Shown here: piece by piece, positions 42,330 through 51,027 of the stretch | How the letters are laid out: every line of letters begins with the position of its first letter | Numbering within the stretch: position 1 is the first letter of the stretch | Assembly: GCF_035515035.1 (NCBI RefSeq) | Contig: NZ_DATJCA010000152.1 | Coordinates: 1 to 64,000 of the forward strand | DNA: 64,000 nucleotides | Origin: Gelidibacter sp035515035 | GTDB taxonomy: Bacteria; Bacteroidota; Bacteroidia; Flavobacteriales; Flavobacteriaceae | Reading direction: 5' to 3' | Notes under the pieces: model-generated | Seen by the model: only the letters and a program-made list of their open reading frames with translations | What the model was told of the DNA's origin: nothing | Database searches by the model: none | Translations under genes and position numbers: made by a program

Positions 42330-43319
42330 TTATTTTTTTATATGGTTGGTAAAATCTTTATGTGCACTTTTATAAAGTTCTTCCTCTGAAAGACTTTTGA
42401 AATAATTGTAAGTAATCATCATGCCTTCTGCCCTTCCCACCTTAGGCTCCCAATCCAATAACCTTTTAGCCAAACTAATGTCTGGTTGTCTTTGCATTGG
42501 ATCATCGACCGGGAGGTTTCTATAAACCACTTTTTGATTGGTATTGGTAAGCTTTATGATTTCCTCAGCAAAATCCTTAATCGAGATTTCGTGAGGATTA
42601 CCAATATTAACAGGATAGGCATAATCACTGAATAACAGTCTGTAAATGCCTTCTACTTGATCATCAACATAGCAGAAAGATCGGGTCTGTGAGCCATCAC
42701 CAAAAATGGTTAAATCTTCGCCTCTTAGGGCTTGTCCCATAAACGCAGGAATAACGCGCCCATCATTGAGTCGCATTCGCGGGCCATAAGTATTGAATAT
42801 TCGCACGATACGGGTTTCAAGCCCATGAAATCTATGGTAGGCCATAGTTATGGATTCTTGAAAACGTTTGGCTTCGTCATATACGCCACGCGGACCAATG
42901 GTATTGACATTGCCGTAATAGTCCTCCCTTTGTGGATGTACCAAAGGATCACCATAAACCTCAGAAGTAGACGCAATGAGCAATCTGGCTTTTTTCGCTT
43001 TGGCCAACCCCAATAAATTGTGCGTACCCAAAGACCCCACTTTTAAAGTTTGAATGGGGATTTTTAAATAATCGATAGGGCTTGCAGGCGATGCAAAATG
43101 AAGGATATAATGCAGTTCTTCCTCTATGGCAATATGCTTGGTAACGTCATGGTCAATGAACGTAAACTGTGGATGATGTTCTAGGTGTTTTATATTGTCT
43201 GGACTTCCTGTAATGAAATTATCCATGCCAATAACATTGAATCCTTCTTTTATAAAGCGATCGCTTAAATGAGATCCAAGGAATCCTGCGGCTCCTGTAA
43301 TGAGTACATTTTTAGACAT
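42330..43319 (-). CDS. UDP-glucuronate decarboxylase (UDP-xylose synthase type)
   Basis: The start at 43319 gives M-S-K-N-V-L-I-T-G-A-A-G-F-L-G-S, the NAD-binding start; an ATG twelve codons upstream is less likely. The 329-residue SDR enzyme has S-T-S-E120-V-Y-G-D-P and G-P-R-G-V-Y147-D-E-A-K151-R, which distinguish UXS from other epimerase-like SDRs. It makes UDP-xylose from UDP-glucuronate. No UDP-glucose dehydrogenase gene is in view to supply its substrate. Confidence 0.9.
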   Translation of the reverse strand: MSKNVLITGAAGFLGSHLSDRFIKEGFNVIGMDNFITGSPDNIKHLEHHPQFTFIDHDVTKHIAIEEELHYILHFASPASPIDYLKIPIQTLKVGSLGTHNLLGLAKAKKARLLIASTSEVYGDPLVHPQREDYYGNVNTIGPRGVYDEAKRFQESITMAYHRFHGLETRIVRIFNTYGPRMRLNDGRVIPAFMGQALRGEDLTIFGDGSQTRSFCYVDDQVEGIYRLLFSDYAYPVNIGNPHEISIKDFAEEIIKLTNTNQKVVYRNLPVDDPMQRQPDISLAKRLLDWEPKVGRAEGMMITYNYFKSLSEEELYKSAHKDFTNHIKK

Positions 43320-43399
43320 TAAATTCGAATTATTATAAGCACATTTCATCATCAAATATGCAATTAACTCATTGATTGAACTACAATGATTTGATTTTT

Positions 43400-43407
43400 C
43401 AAATATA
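43400..43407 (-). promoter_or_regulatory. Possible promoter before the UDP-xylose synthase gene
   Basis: TATATTTG on the minus strand matches TAnnTTTG; TTG at 43433-43431 gives a rather long 23-nt spacer. It lies in the 244-bp gap between this gene and the upstream glycosyltransferase, the largest gap within this part of the cluster. Confidence 0.4.
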
Positions 43408-43563
43408 ATGTGTTATTTCAATTTGGAGTTCAACAAGTTGATAATTATATACGGTATTGAACAAAATGGTAACGAAGTAAAAATTGTTGTTGTAAAATAA
43501 ACATCGCTTAACGACTGAGATCTATTTAATCTTAAAAAGTTTAAAATCAATAGAGATTAAGGA

Positions 43564-44304
43564 TCATGATTTGAATATTCTTTCTTTTAGAACAAGAAAA
43601 ATAAACTTTGTGTTACCAAAAAGATAACGCTTCCACATACGTTTTGGTTCTTGAATAAAACGGTAAAACCATTCCATTCCTGTGTTTTGCATCCATATGG
43701 GCGCACGTTTTACCTTACCGGATACCACATCAAAGCTACCTCCAACACCCATAATAAAGTTGACATTGCTAAGAAGTTCCTTGTTCTCGTATAAAAAGTT
43801 TTCTTTGGTGGGAGAGCTTATGGCCACAAAGAGAATATTGGCACCACTTTTAGATATTTCTTTCGCTATTTCCCGCTCTTCTTCTTTTTTGAAATAGCCA
43901 TTTCTATAGCCAGCGATAATGTTTGGCGAATAGGCCTTAGAATATATATTTACAACTTCTTTGACCACGTCCTCCTTGGCTCCAAAAAAAAATATTTTGG
44001 TGTTGTTTCTATGTGCACATTCCACCAAATTTATCATCAGATCAATACCTGCAACGCGTTCTTTTAAAGGCTTTCTTAAAAACCGAGAAGCCCAAACCAC
44101 AGCTTGGCCATCGGCATTTATTAAATCACTTTCATTAACACTTTTACGCAATTGCAAATCAGATTGCATGGCTACAATTTTGCCTGCATTTACGACGGTG
44201 TGATGTATTTGCTTTTTATTCTTAATGGCATTTTCAACAATCGCCAGTGTTTCTTCGGTAGAATAGTTATCTATAACCGCATTAAGAATTTTAATCCTGC
44301 TCAT
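43564..44304 (-). CDS. WecG/TagA/CpsF family glycosyltransferase
   Basis: The 246-residue protein has the family core: T36-V-V-N-A, N63-A-D65-G-Q for the catalytic Asp, and G-V-G-G-S-F-D-V-V-S-G at about 197-207. Characterised members transfer N-acetylmannosamine or its uronate to lipid-linked GlcNAc, which would agree with wecB in this cluster. The start overlaps the upstream gene's stop by 4 nt. Confidence 0.92.
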   Translation of the reverse strand: MSRIKILNAVIDNYSTEETLAIVENAIKNKKQIHHTVVNAGKIVAMQSDLQLRKSVNESDLINADGQAVVWASRFLRKPLKERVAGIDLMINLVECAHRNNTKIFFFGAKEDVVKEVVNIYSKAYSPNIIAGYRNGYFKKEEEREIAKEISKSGANILFVAISSPTKENFLYENKELLSNVNFIMGVGGSFDVVSGKVKRAPIWMQNTGMEWFYRFIQEPKRMWKRYLFGNTKFIFLVLKERIFKS

Positions 44305-45470
44305 TGCTCTTTTGATTCGACAAAATAATAACTAAACGCATAAAACATCCAGGATTGAGCCCATCTGATATAAGGGATTCCTGATGTAAAATGCTTCTTT
44401 TTTTGATAGTAAAAATACCCTTTTGGAGATTGCATGTTATTGATCGTCCAATTAAGAACACGATCTACCAGTGCTTTCTGAGACGTAAAATTACCACATT
44501 TTGCCAAGGTAACAATTAATTGTGCGGGGGCATGAATGTCAATTGGAAATATGCTGTTATTGTAATATTTGGAAATTCCTTCGTCAGTGAAAAACGTATT
44601 TAAATAATAAGTCATTCCTATATCAAAGTGTTCATCATAGGAGGTGTCTCCTGAGACTGTACGATAGACATGAATACATTCAAGATTATATCCCGTATGA
44701 AAACTATCTATCCATTGGTGGAAAGGCAAAGTTCCATAGCTCCATGATCCATTGTGATACTGCTTTTTACACACGTAGGAGACTACTTTTTTGGCTTCGT
44801 CCAATAAATGGGCCTCTTGGGTATATTTATAAACCAAACTCAGTAATTTGGCACCTAACAAACCTGCATTATAAACTTGGGTATGATCTAAAGGTGAATA
44901 TGAAAAGGTAAAATCGCCGTCATCGTCATAGGATTTGTTCAAATCGTTCAGAATAAATTTAGAGGCACTAATAGCGGTCTCCAAATACAGCTTATTTTGA
45001 GTCATCTCATAAGCTTCTAAAAGCGCTTCTGAGATAAAGGTTGTGGCAACTACAGTGGGCGTGAATTTTGGCTGAAAAAAGGCTCGCGCTTGCCAATCAA
45101 AATTATAGCCCCAACAAGCTCCGGAATAACCTTTGGTTTGAAGACTGATGATGTGATGGGCCAACGTGTTTATTTTCTCTAAATGGGCTGGGTTTTTCTC
45201 AAGCCTATAAAGATTACAATATCCCGTCAAAAAAAGTCCCAATCCCTTAGGATTGTAATCCTTTTCAACCCCAAATAAAGGACGTAAATTAATCGGACTT
45301 CTTTTAAAAAGTTGGATCCAAGCCAATCTGAATACTCTGGATTTTCCTAAAACCGTCTTCTGAATGATCCAACTGTTTAAACCATCATAGGGATCCCATC
45401 CTTTAAAGTTTTCTTTTTCACAATATGCCTTGAGTTTTTCAAAGCTCTCACTCATCTGATGGTATTCCAA
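44301..45470 (-). CDS. Six-hairpin (alpha/alpha-toroid) protein of polysaccharide loci
   Basis: The 389-residue protein is helical with repeating hairpins and aromatic motifs (C-W-G-Y-N-F-D-W-Q, N-G-S-W-S-Y-G, F-H-T-G-Y-N-L-E), the pattern of six-hairpin glycosidase or epimerase-like folds. Homologues in Bacteroidota are often mislabelled as delta-aminolevulinic acid dehydratase, which this is not. It has no signal peptide. A second ATG at 45455 is possible. A role in sugar modification or chain processing is inferred from the locus. Confidence 0.65.
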   Translation of the reverse strand: MEYHQMSESFEKLKAYCEKENFKGWDPYDGLNSWIIQKTVLGKSRVFRLAWIQLFKRSPINLRPLFGVEKDYNPKGLGLFLTGYCNLYRLEKNPAHLEKINTLAHHIISLQTKGYSGACWGYNFDWQARAFFQPKFTPTVVATTFISEALLEAYEMTQNKLYLETAISASKFILNDLNKSYDDDGDFTFSYSPLDHTQVYNAGLLGAKLLSLVYKYTQEAHLLDEAKKVVSYVCKKQYHNGSWSYGTLPFHQWIDSFHTGYNLECIHVYRTVSGDTSYDEHFDIGMTYYLNTFFTDEGISKYYNNSIFPIDIHAPAQLIVTLAKCGNFTSQKALVDRVLNWTINNMQSPKGYFYYQKKKHFTSGIPYIRWAQSWMFYAFSYYFVESKEQ

Positions 45471-46641
45471 TTTTTTCTGACAGTTTAAATATTAAACCAA
45501 ATAACACAATCCAAAAGATGGACGAAGAATGCGGAAGCTCTAAAATGACATTAAAAGCACAAAAAACCACCATTCCAAACAAACTTAAGGTCAAAAATAA
45601 AATTTCTTTATCCATTCTTAAGCTTTTATTGGTGAAAAACTCTTTAATAGGATAGAATAAAAATACAATTGACAGAATACCAATATGAATGGCCATAGAT
45701 AGAAATGAGTTATGGGGAGCCGTAAGGTATATTTCATCGCCAATAATCCTAGGACTCTTTGGCACATCGGGATATAGTGAATTCAAGTTTTTAATGGTCT
45801 CTTCGGTGCCATATGGGATTCCAAACCCATCACCAAAAATAAAGTAGTTGTTTGCAATCCGTAACAAGGAATCTTTCCAAAATAATAATCGCCACTTTAC
45901 ATTAACGTCTGTAAATGAAGGGATAAAATAAAAAACCAATACTATCGCAATAAAAAGAGACATCGTTAAAATAATTCTATGATTTCTTGAGCTCACCACA
46001 AACAGATAAGCAATGTAAATCATGGATAAACTCAAATATGTCGAATCGTGACCGGTAGAAAACGAAACAATAAAAACGCTGGCGAAAAGTATATTTTTCA
46101 GTAATTTATCCTTAACATTAAGCAAAATATAACTGGCTAAAATAAAAATACCCATCATTATTATGGGCGAAAAATACCATCTTTCAAAAAAAGGATTTTT
46201 GCCTTCGTAAAGAAAAACAAAAGGAATGTATAAAATTTGCACTGTTACACACGCCAAGCCAAAATACATTACGGATTGAGCGAAATTCTTGCGTATGGTC
46301 TTGTTTATAAAAACCGACTTCATAATGACATAAAGACAAATGCCATAACCAAAGATCATGAATTGCCTTAAAATAATTTCTACATTCTCAATCCCTGGAT
46401 TAAAGAAAGAATATATTAAGTAGAAAATGGCCATTAAAAACAATAACTCTATACTTCTGATGCGTGGAGAGAATTTAAAATAGGGAATGCACAAAAGTAC
46501 CATGATCAACAACATCACATCATGGGCATAGAAAAACGGAGGAAACAAAGTGAGCGTGGAATATGATTTTGCAAAAGCCAATAGAAAGACCAAATCCAAC
46601 GCTAAAAGAAAACTAATACCTTTGATTACCTTTGATTTCAT
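45448..46641 (-). CDS. O-antigen polymerase/ligase-like membrane protein 1
   Basis: The 397-residue protein has about eleven hydrophobic segments and a large periplasmic loop with F-G-D-G-F-G-I-P-Y-G-T and A-P-H-N-S-F-L, the usual Wzy/WaaL signature region. It is a clear paralogue of the protein encoded at 53580 (shared F-N-V-I-L-E-L-P-H-S). Polymerisation of repeat units is likely, but ligase function is not excluded. Confidence 0.8.
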   Translation of the reverse strand: MKSKVIKGISFLLALDLVFLLAFAKSYSTLTLFPPFFYAHDVMLLIMVLLCIPYFKFSPRIRSIELLFLMAIFYLIYSFFNPGIENVEIILRQFMIFGYGICLYVIMKSVFINKTIRKNFAQSVMYFGLACVTVQILYIPFVFLYEGKNPFFERWYFSPIIMMGIFILASYILLNVKDKLLKNILFASVFIVSFSTGHDSTYLSLSMIYIAYLFVVSSRNHRIILTMSLFIAIVLVFYFIPSFTDVNVKWRLLFWKDSLLRIANNYFIFGDGFGIPYGTEETIKNLNSLYPDVPKSPRIIGDEIYLTAPHNSFLSMAIHIGILSIVFLFYPIKEFFTNKSLRMDKEILFLTLSLFGMVVFCAFNVILELPHSSSIFWIVLFGLIFKLSEKIGIPSDE

Positions 46642-47855
46642 GTTCTTTTTGGACGCATTAGAATAAGGGCATAAAAGAAGCTAAAAAACACGATTCCTTG
46701 TTGCCTTTCTAAAACATCTTCGGTCATAAAAAACGTCAAGGTCATAATTAAAAACCAAAAATACAGACTATCGATTTTAATATCTTTTAAGTAAGGCCCG
46801 AACAGGGTTATAAAAAACAGCAAAAATCCAAAAACACCAAAAGCTGCTAATATTTGGAGATATTGATTATGTGGTCCAAATCTTCGCTCTGCAGCAAAAT
46901 CAAAACCTTTATCAATATATTCGCCAACGAGATCATGCCTCAAATCGCCTGGACCAACACCTAAAACCGGGTTTTCTAAAAACAAATTGAATGTGGAGCT
47001 CCACTTAACCAATCTAATAGAAAGTACATTCCTGGTGTCCTGATTATCTGTTATTTCCATTTTGGTTCTTTTAAGCTGCTGAATCTTATCAATCTTAAAG
47101 GGGTTGAGAATATAAAAAGCACTCGCCATGATAATAACAAGAAATACCGCACCAAACTTATAAGGTTTCCTTTTTATCAAAGAGAACAAGAACAACACCG
47201 TCACGCCCATTAAACATATAATAGCAATTAAAGACTTAAGCAAAAAAATGTTTATGATTATGAAAATCGCTAAAAGAAGCGCTAAAAATTTCTTGGGTTT
47301 AAAAAGATACTTGACCGTCAAAACCAAACTAAACATCAAAAACAACGATACAACAGTAGGATGCCAATCAGAAAAAATCCTTGTTAAACCATAAGATAAA
47401 AACTTATAGTAATCACCTTTAGCTACCCTAACGATATAACGCTCCGTTTGAATGATGTCAACAACGGCATACACATCGGCGATAAAGACAAATAACACTG
47501 TCGAAAAGAGAAAAATAAGCAGTATGTTTTTTTTAATTTTATCATCAATCACATCGCTAATAAAAACCAGTGGAATGAGCAGATAAGACAAATGCATAGT
47601 GATTTGATCAAAGCCACTTGACAAATCATTTGTATAAAATAAACTTAATGGGTATAACAAAAAAAAGAAAGGAAGTAAAAACGGAAGAATTGTAGTTTGA
47701 CTTTTTATTTCTTTGTATTGCTTGGTCACCAGCCACAGCAAGAATAGTAATGCGATAATAACACCTTCAAAATTGTAAATTCCTGAAGGTATCATAAAAG
47801 CCAACACATACATTACATAGATATAGAGGCTTTTTAAGTTTGCTTGTGACAACAT
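46638..47855 (-). CDS. O-antigen ligase family protein (Wzy_C)
   Basis: The 405-residue membrane protein has about ten hydrophobic segments and the conserved periplasmic motif P-V-L-G-V-G-P-G-D-L followed by G-P-H-N-Q-Y-L-Q, typical of the O-antigen ligase superfamily. It overlaps the next gene by 4 nt. It is less similar to the other two polymerase-like proteins in this cluster than they are to each other. Confidence 0.85.
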   Translation of the reverse strand: MLSQANLKSLYIYVMYVLAFMIPSGIYNFEGVIIALLFLLWLVTKQYKEIKSQTTILPFLLPFFFLLYPLSLFYTNDLSSGFDQITMHLSYLLIPLVFISDVIDDKIKKNILLIFLFSTVLFVFIADVYAVVDIIQTERYIVRVAKGDYYKFLSYGLTRIFSDWHPTVVSLFLMFSLVLTVKYLFKPKKFLALLLAIFIIINIFLLKSLIAIICLMGVTVLFLFSLIKRKPYKFGAVFLVIIMASAFYILNPFKIDKIQQLKRTKMEITDNQDTRNVLSIRLVKWSSTFNLFLENPVLGVGPGDLRHDLVGEYIDKGFDFAAERRFGPHNQYLQILAAFGVFGFLLFFITLFGPYLKDIKIDSLYFWFLIMTLTFFMTEDVLERQQGIVFFSFFYALILMRPKRT

Positions 47856-47857
47856 AT

Positions 47858-50005
47858 TTAGCTAATTGTTTGCGGCAAACCAATATTTAAACTATCTATT
47901 ATTTTAAATGTAGTTTCAGTGGTAAGCCTTATGGATTCAAAGCTTATTGGACTGACAGTGCCTTCTTTTATCGAAGTCAAAAATGCTTCTACTTCCTGTT
48001 TATGTCCTTTTGAGCTGGACTTTATTTTTGTGATTTTATTTCCTTCATGCAGTTCTCCAGACCTAAAATCGTGGATTCTACCAGTTTTACCGCCTCCAAA
48101 AACTTCAATCATTTCTTTTGGCAAAGATTTGTCGCCATTGGCCAAATAATTAAGACTTCCTACAGAGCCGTTTTTAAACTTTACTATTATAGAAATAGTA
48201 TCATCAGCTTTCAGTTTCTCATTAGTGGTGTTGATACATTCCGCATAAACCTTAATAGGTGCAGAATCCGTGAAATATTGCATCAAATCTATAAAATGGC
48301 ACATTTCGCCAATGATTCTTCCACCACCAATTTCAGGGTTTTGTGTCCAATGTTCTTTGGGAATAAATCCTGCATTTACTCTTATATTTACAAATACAGG
48401 TTCAGTTAAATTCTCGAAGGCCTTTTTAATGGCCTTAGAAACATCTGCAAAACGTCTGTTAAACCCAACCATAAGCGCGACGTCTGCTTCTTTATAAGCC
48501 GCCTCAACGTCTTTTAGCTCTTCTGGAGTCATGGCTAAGGGCTTTTCTACAAAAACGTGCTTATTGGCCTTTAAAGCACTAATCGCATATTGTGCGTGTG
48601 AGTTATGAGGTGTAGCAATAAAAACCGTATTGATTTGAGGATTTTCCATAACATCATCCGCATTTGAAGAAGTATGGTTAAATCCGAATTTTTCAGCGAC
48701 ATTTTTAGATGTAATTCCCTTAGTTGTAACCACAGTGTCCAATGAGGCCCCCGCAGTTTTAACATTGGGAATCAAATAACTTTGGGCAAAACTTCCCGCA
48801 CCTATAAATCCGATATTGATGTTTTTAACAGGATTTGTATTGACTTTAAACTTTGTAACGTTTTTTAGTGAATTACTATCATCATATTTTAATAAAAGGC
48901 CTAGGGAAAATTCTTCTACTTTTCCTAAAACAATATCATAAGCTTTCTCAGCTTCCACAATATCAAAGACATGAGTGGTAAGAGGTTTTAAATTGACATT
49001 TCCATTAGAAATTAATTTTAAAAAAGCTTCCATATTTCGTTGTTCCGTCCAACGCACATAAGCATAAGGATAATCTTGACCGTTTTCTTCATAATTCACA
49101 TCATAACGACCAGGACCATATGAACATGACATCCGCAGATCCAATTCCTTTCTAAAAAAATGAGGATCTCTTGGGATGTCCATTTTCACCGCGCCCACGA
49201 CAACTATTTTTCCTTTTTTACGTGCGATCTCCGCTGATAGTTCAATTGGATCATTGGACGGTGTGGCAGCAGTGATAATAATACTATCAAAACCATGTCC
49301 ATTTGTAAAGTCGTCTATTGTAGGCAAAAGATTGGAGTCACTTCTTAACATTGCATTATCTGCGACTGTTTCATTGGCAAGTGCTACCAATCTGGAAGAT
49401 AAATCAATACCAAACACATTGCAACCATTTGCTTTTAGAAGTTGACATGTGATCTGGCCCAATAACCCCAAACCGATGACACAAACATTATCCCCAATAG
49501 TTGGTTCGCTTTGCCTTACACCTTGCAGCGCAATTGCTCCTAAAGTTGTATAACTGGCATCTTCAAAGGAGACATTATCCGGTATTCTTGCGATTAAATT
49601 TTGCGGTACGGCTACAATTTCAGAATGTGATGCATAATCTTGTCCGGCACACGCCACTCTATCGCCAACTTGAAACATGTTGTTAGTGTCCATGGATGCA
49701 CTAACAACTCCAGATGTACTATATCCTAAAGCTTTTAAACTATCTAATTTTGTTTTTACCTTGTCTAATGTAGCCTTTAAACCTTCTTTTTTGATGTTTT
49801 GAATTACTTGCGCAACTAAATCTGGCCGTTGTTTTGCTTTTCCAATTAAGCTGGCCTTACCAACTTTAACCGTACCTCGCTCCGTCCCGGCACTTATTAA
49901 TGAAAATTTGTTTTCAACCAAAACCATGCCTTCTGAAATTGAGGGCAAGGGCACATCATCAACATATAACTCACCCGATTTAAAATTTTGTATGACTTGT
50001 TTCAT
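47858..50005 (-). CDS. Fused zinc-alcohol-dehydrogenase-like and Gfo/Idh/MocA oxidoreductase
   Basis: The 715-residue protein has two enzyme halves. Residues 1-365 are a medium-chain dehydrogenase-like part with G178-L-G-L-L-G183. Residues 395-715 are a Gfo/Idh/MocA domain with G402-A-G-S-F-A407 and the diagnostic E487-K-P489. Such fusions are common in surface-polysaccharide loci of many phyla; both halves bind NAD(P). The likely substrate is a sugar nucleotide or lipid-linked sugar, but this is not established. Confidence 0.88.
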   Translation of the reverse strand: MKQVIQNFKSGELYVDDVPLPSISEGMVLVENKFSLISAGTERGTVKVGKASLIGKAKQRPDLVAQVIQNIKKEGLKATLDKVKTKLDSLKALGYSTSGVVSASMDTNNMFQVGDRVACAGQDYASHSEIVAVPQNLIARIPDNVSFEDASYTTLGAIALQGVRQSEPTIGDNVCVIGLGLLGQITCQLLKANGCNVFGIDLSSRLVALANETVADNAMLRSDSNLLPTIDDFTNGHGFDSIIITAATPSNDPIELSAEIARKKGKIVVVGAVKMDIPRDPHFFRKELDLRMSCSYGPGRYDVNYEENGQDYPYAYVRWTEQRNMEAFLKLISNGNVNLKPLTTHVFDIVEAEKAYDIVLGKVEEFSLGLLLKYDDSNSLKNVTKFKVNTNPVKNINIGFIGAGSFAQSYLIPNVKTAGASLDTVVTTKGITSKNVAEKFGFNHTSSNADDVMENPQINTVFIATPHNSHAQYAISALKANKHVFVEKPLAMTPEELKDVEAAYKEADVALMVGFNRRFADVSKAIKKAFENLTEPVFVNIRVNAGFIPKEHWTQNPEIGGGRIIGEMCHFIDLMQYFTDSAPIKVYAECINTTNEKLKADDTISIIVKFKNGSVGSLNYLANGDKSLPKEMIEVFGGGKTGRIHDFRSGELHEGNKITKIKSSSKGHKQEVEAFLTSIKEGTVSPISFESIRLTTETTFKIIDSLNIGLPQTIS

Positions 50006-50061
50006 GAATTTGAATTATTACCAACTGCTGTTAGTTGAGTGCATTTTTTTAAGAGTAGTAG

Positions 50062-51000
50062 TTACTTCTGAATATAGTCCTTATACTGATTATCATAAAT
50101 ATATGTGATATTGTCATACATTTTTTCTAAATCATAAACAACTTGCCACGTCCTACCTTCATTATTAAATTGGCCTACGCCTACCTCAACAATTTTCTTT
50201 TCTGATGGCACCTCTTTTCTGATTACTGTAAAATTTTTATACTTTGATCCAAGTCTCTGATCTATTTGAGCCTCTCTCCCATTGAAATCCAAGACCATGT
50301 TTTCCTCAGTATTTTCAAATTTGAGATGCAAGTAAAACCTGGTATCTACATCTACATCAATGTTTGTTGGTTTTATAAAGTAAACAATATTCCCGTTAAC
50401 CAATACATCGTAACCTTCCGGGTACATCATAAAGTAACCTTGGCCTAATGCCAATTCAAATTCTTTTAAATATCTCGTTGATTTAATGTTTTTAGCATAT
50501 TCATTTCTATAGTTACGGATATCTTGACCTAACATTCCTGATTGAATCGTTGTGGTCCAAACCCTTCCCACATTATCATATTGGCCTACTATAATTTCAT
50601 ATTCGCCTTCCACCTTAGGCAAAACAAACTTGTGGACGGCAACGTTATTATAATTTTTACTCAAACTATCATTTAAGTTTATGTCGGAAGGTGGTAAATT
50701 AAAATTTTGCAAACTTCCGTTTTTTGGAATGACATCAACAAAGAAGTTGGTTGTTTTATCTTTTTCTGAAGGATTGGCTTTAAGCATATAAAGTGTATTA
50801 TTCTTTAAAGCGATATCATAGCCTGAAGGATTTTTTACAAAATAACCCTCAAAAAGTGCCTCTTCAATTTTGCGATCTTCAAAAGCCGTTTCTGATGTTG
50901 ATATTTCTGAGACTTCGTCAGCTTTACTGCGTTTGGAATCCTGTTTACAGGATACCACAATCATTACTAAAGCCAGAATAACAATTAATTTTTTGAGCAT
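50062..51000 (-). CDS. Lipoprotein with two tandem homologous domains
   Basis: The 312-residue protein has a lipobox V-V-S-C18 and two related segments: residues 46-153 and 182-290. Shared features are G-Y-F-V-K-N-P-S-G-Y-D (52-62) against G-Y-F-M-M-Y-P-E-G-Y-D (188-198), and V-G-Q-Y-D-N-V-G-R-V-W (138-148) against V-G-Q-F-N-N-E-G-R-T-W (275-285). The domain is unknown to me. Located between two oxidoreductase genes, it may bind the polysaccharide at the outer membrane or assist export. Confidence 0.75.
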   Translation of the reverse strand: MLKKLIVILALVMIVVSCKQDSKRSKADEVSEISTSETAFEDRKIEEALFEGYFVKNPSGYDIALKNNTLYMLKANPSEKDKTTNFFVDVIPKNGSLQNFNLPPSDINLNDSLSKNYNNVAVHKFVLPKVEGEYEIIVGQYDNVGRVWTTTIQSGMLGQDIRNYRNEYAKNIKSTRYLKEFELALGQGYFMMYPEGYDVLVNGNIVYFIKPTNIDVDVDTRFYLHLKFENTEENMVLDFNGREAQIDQRLGSKYKNFTVIRKEVPSEKKIVEVGVGQFNNEGRTWQVVYDLEKMYDNITYIYDNQYKDYIQK

Positions 51001-51027
51001 TTTATTTTAGGTTAATTTTAAAATTCT

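Noticed and set aside
44301..45470. Delta-aminolevulinic acid dehydratase
   Set aside because: The common label for homologues is not supported: none of the metal-binding or Schiff-base lysine motifs of that enzyme are visible, and the hairpin pattern fits an alpha/alpha toroid.
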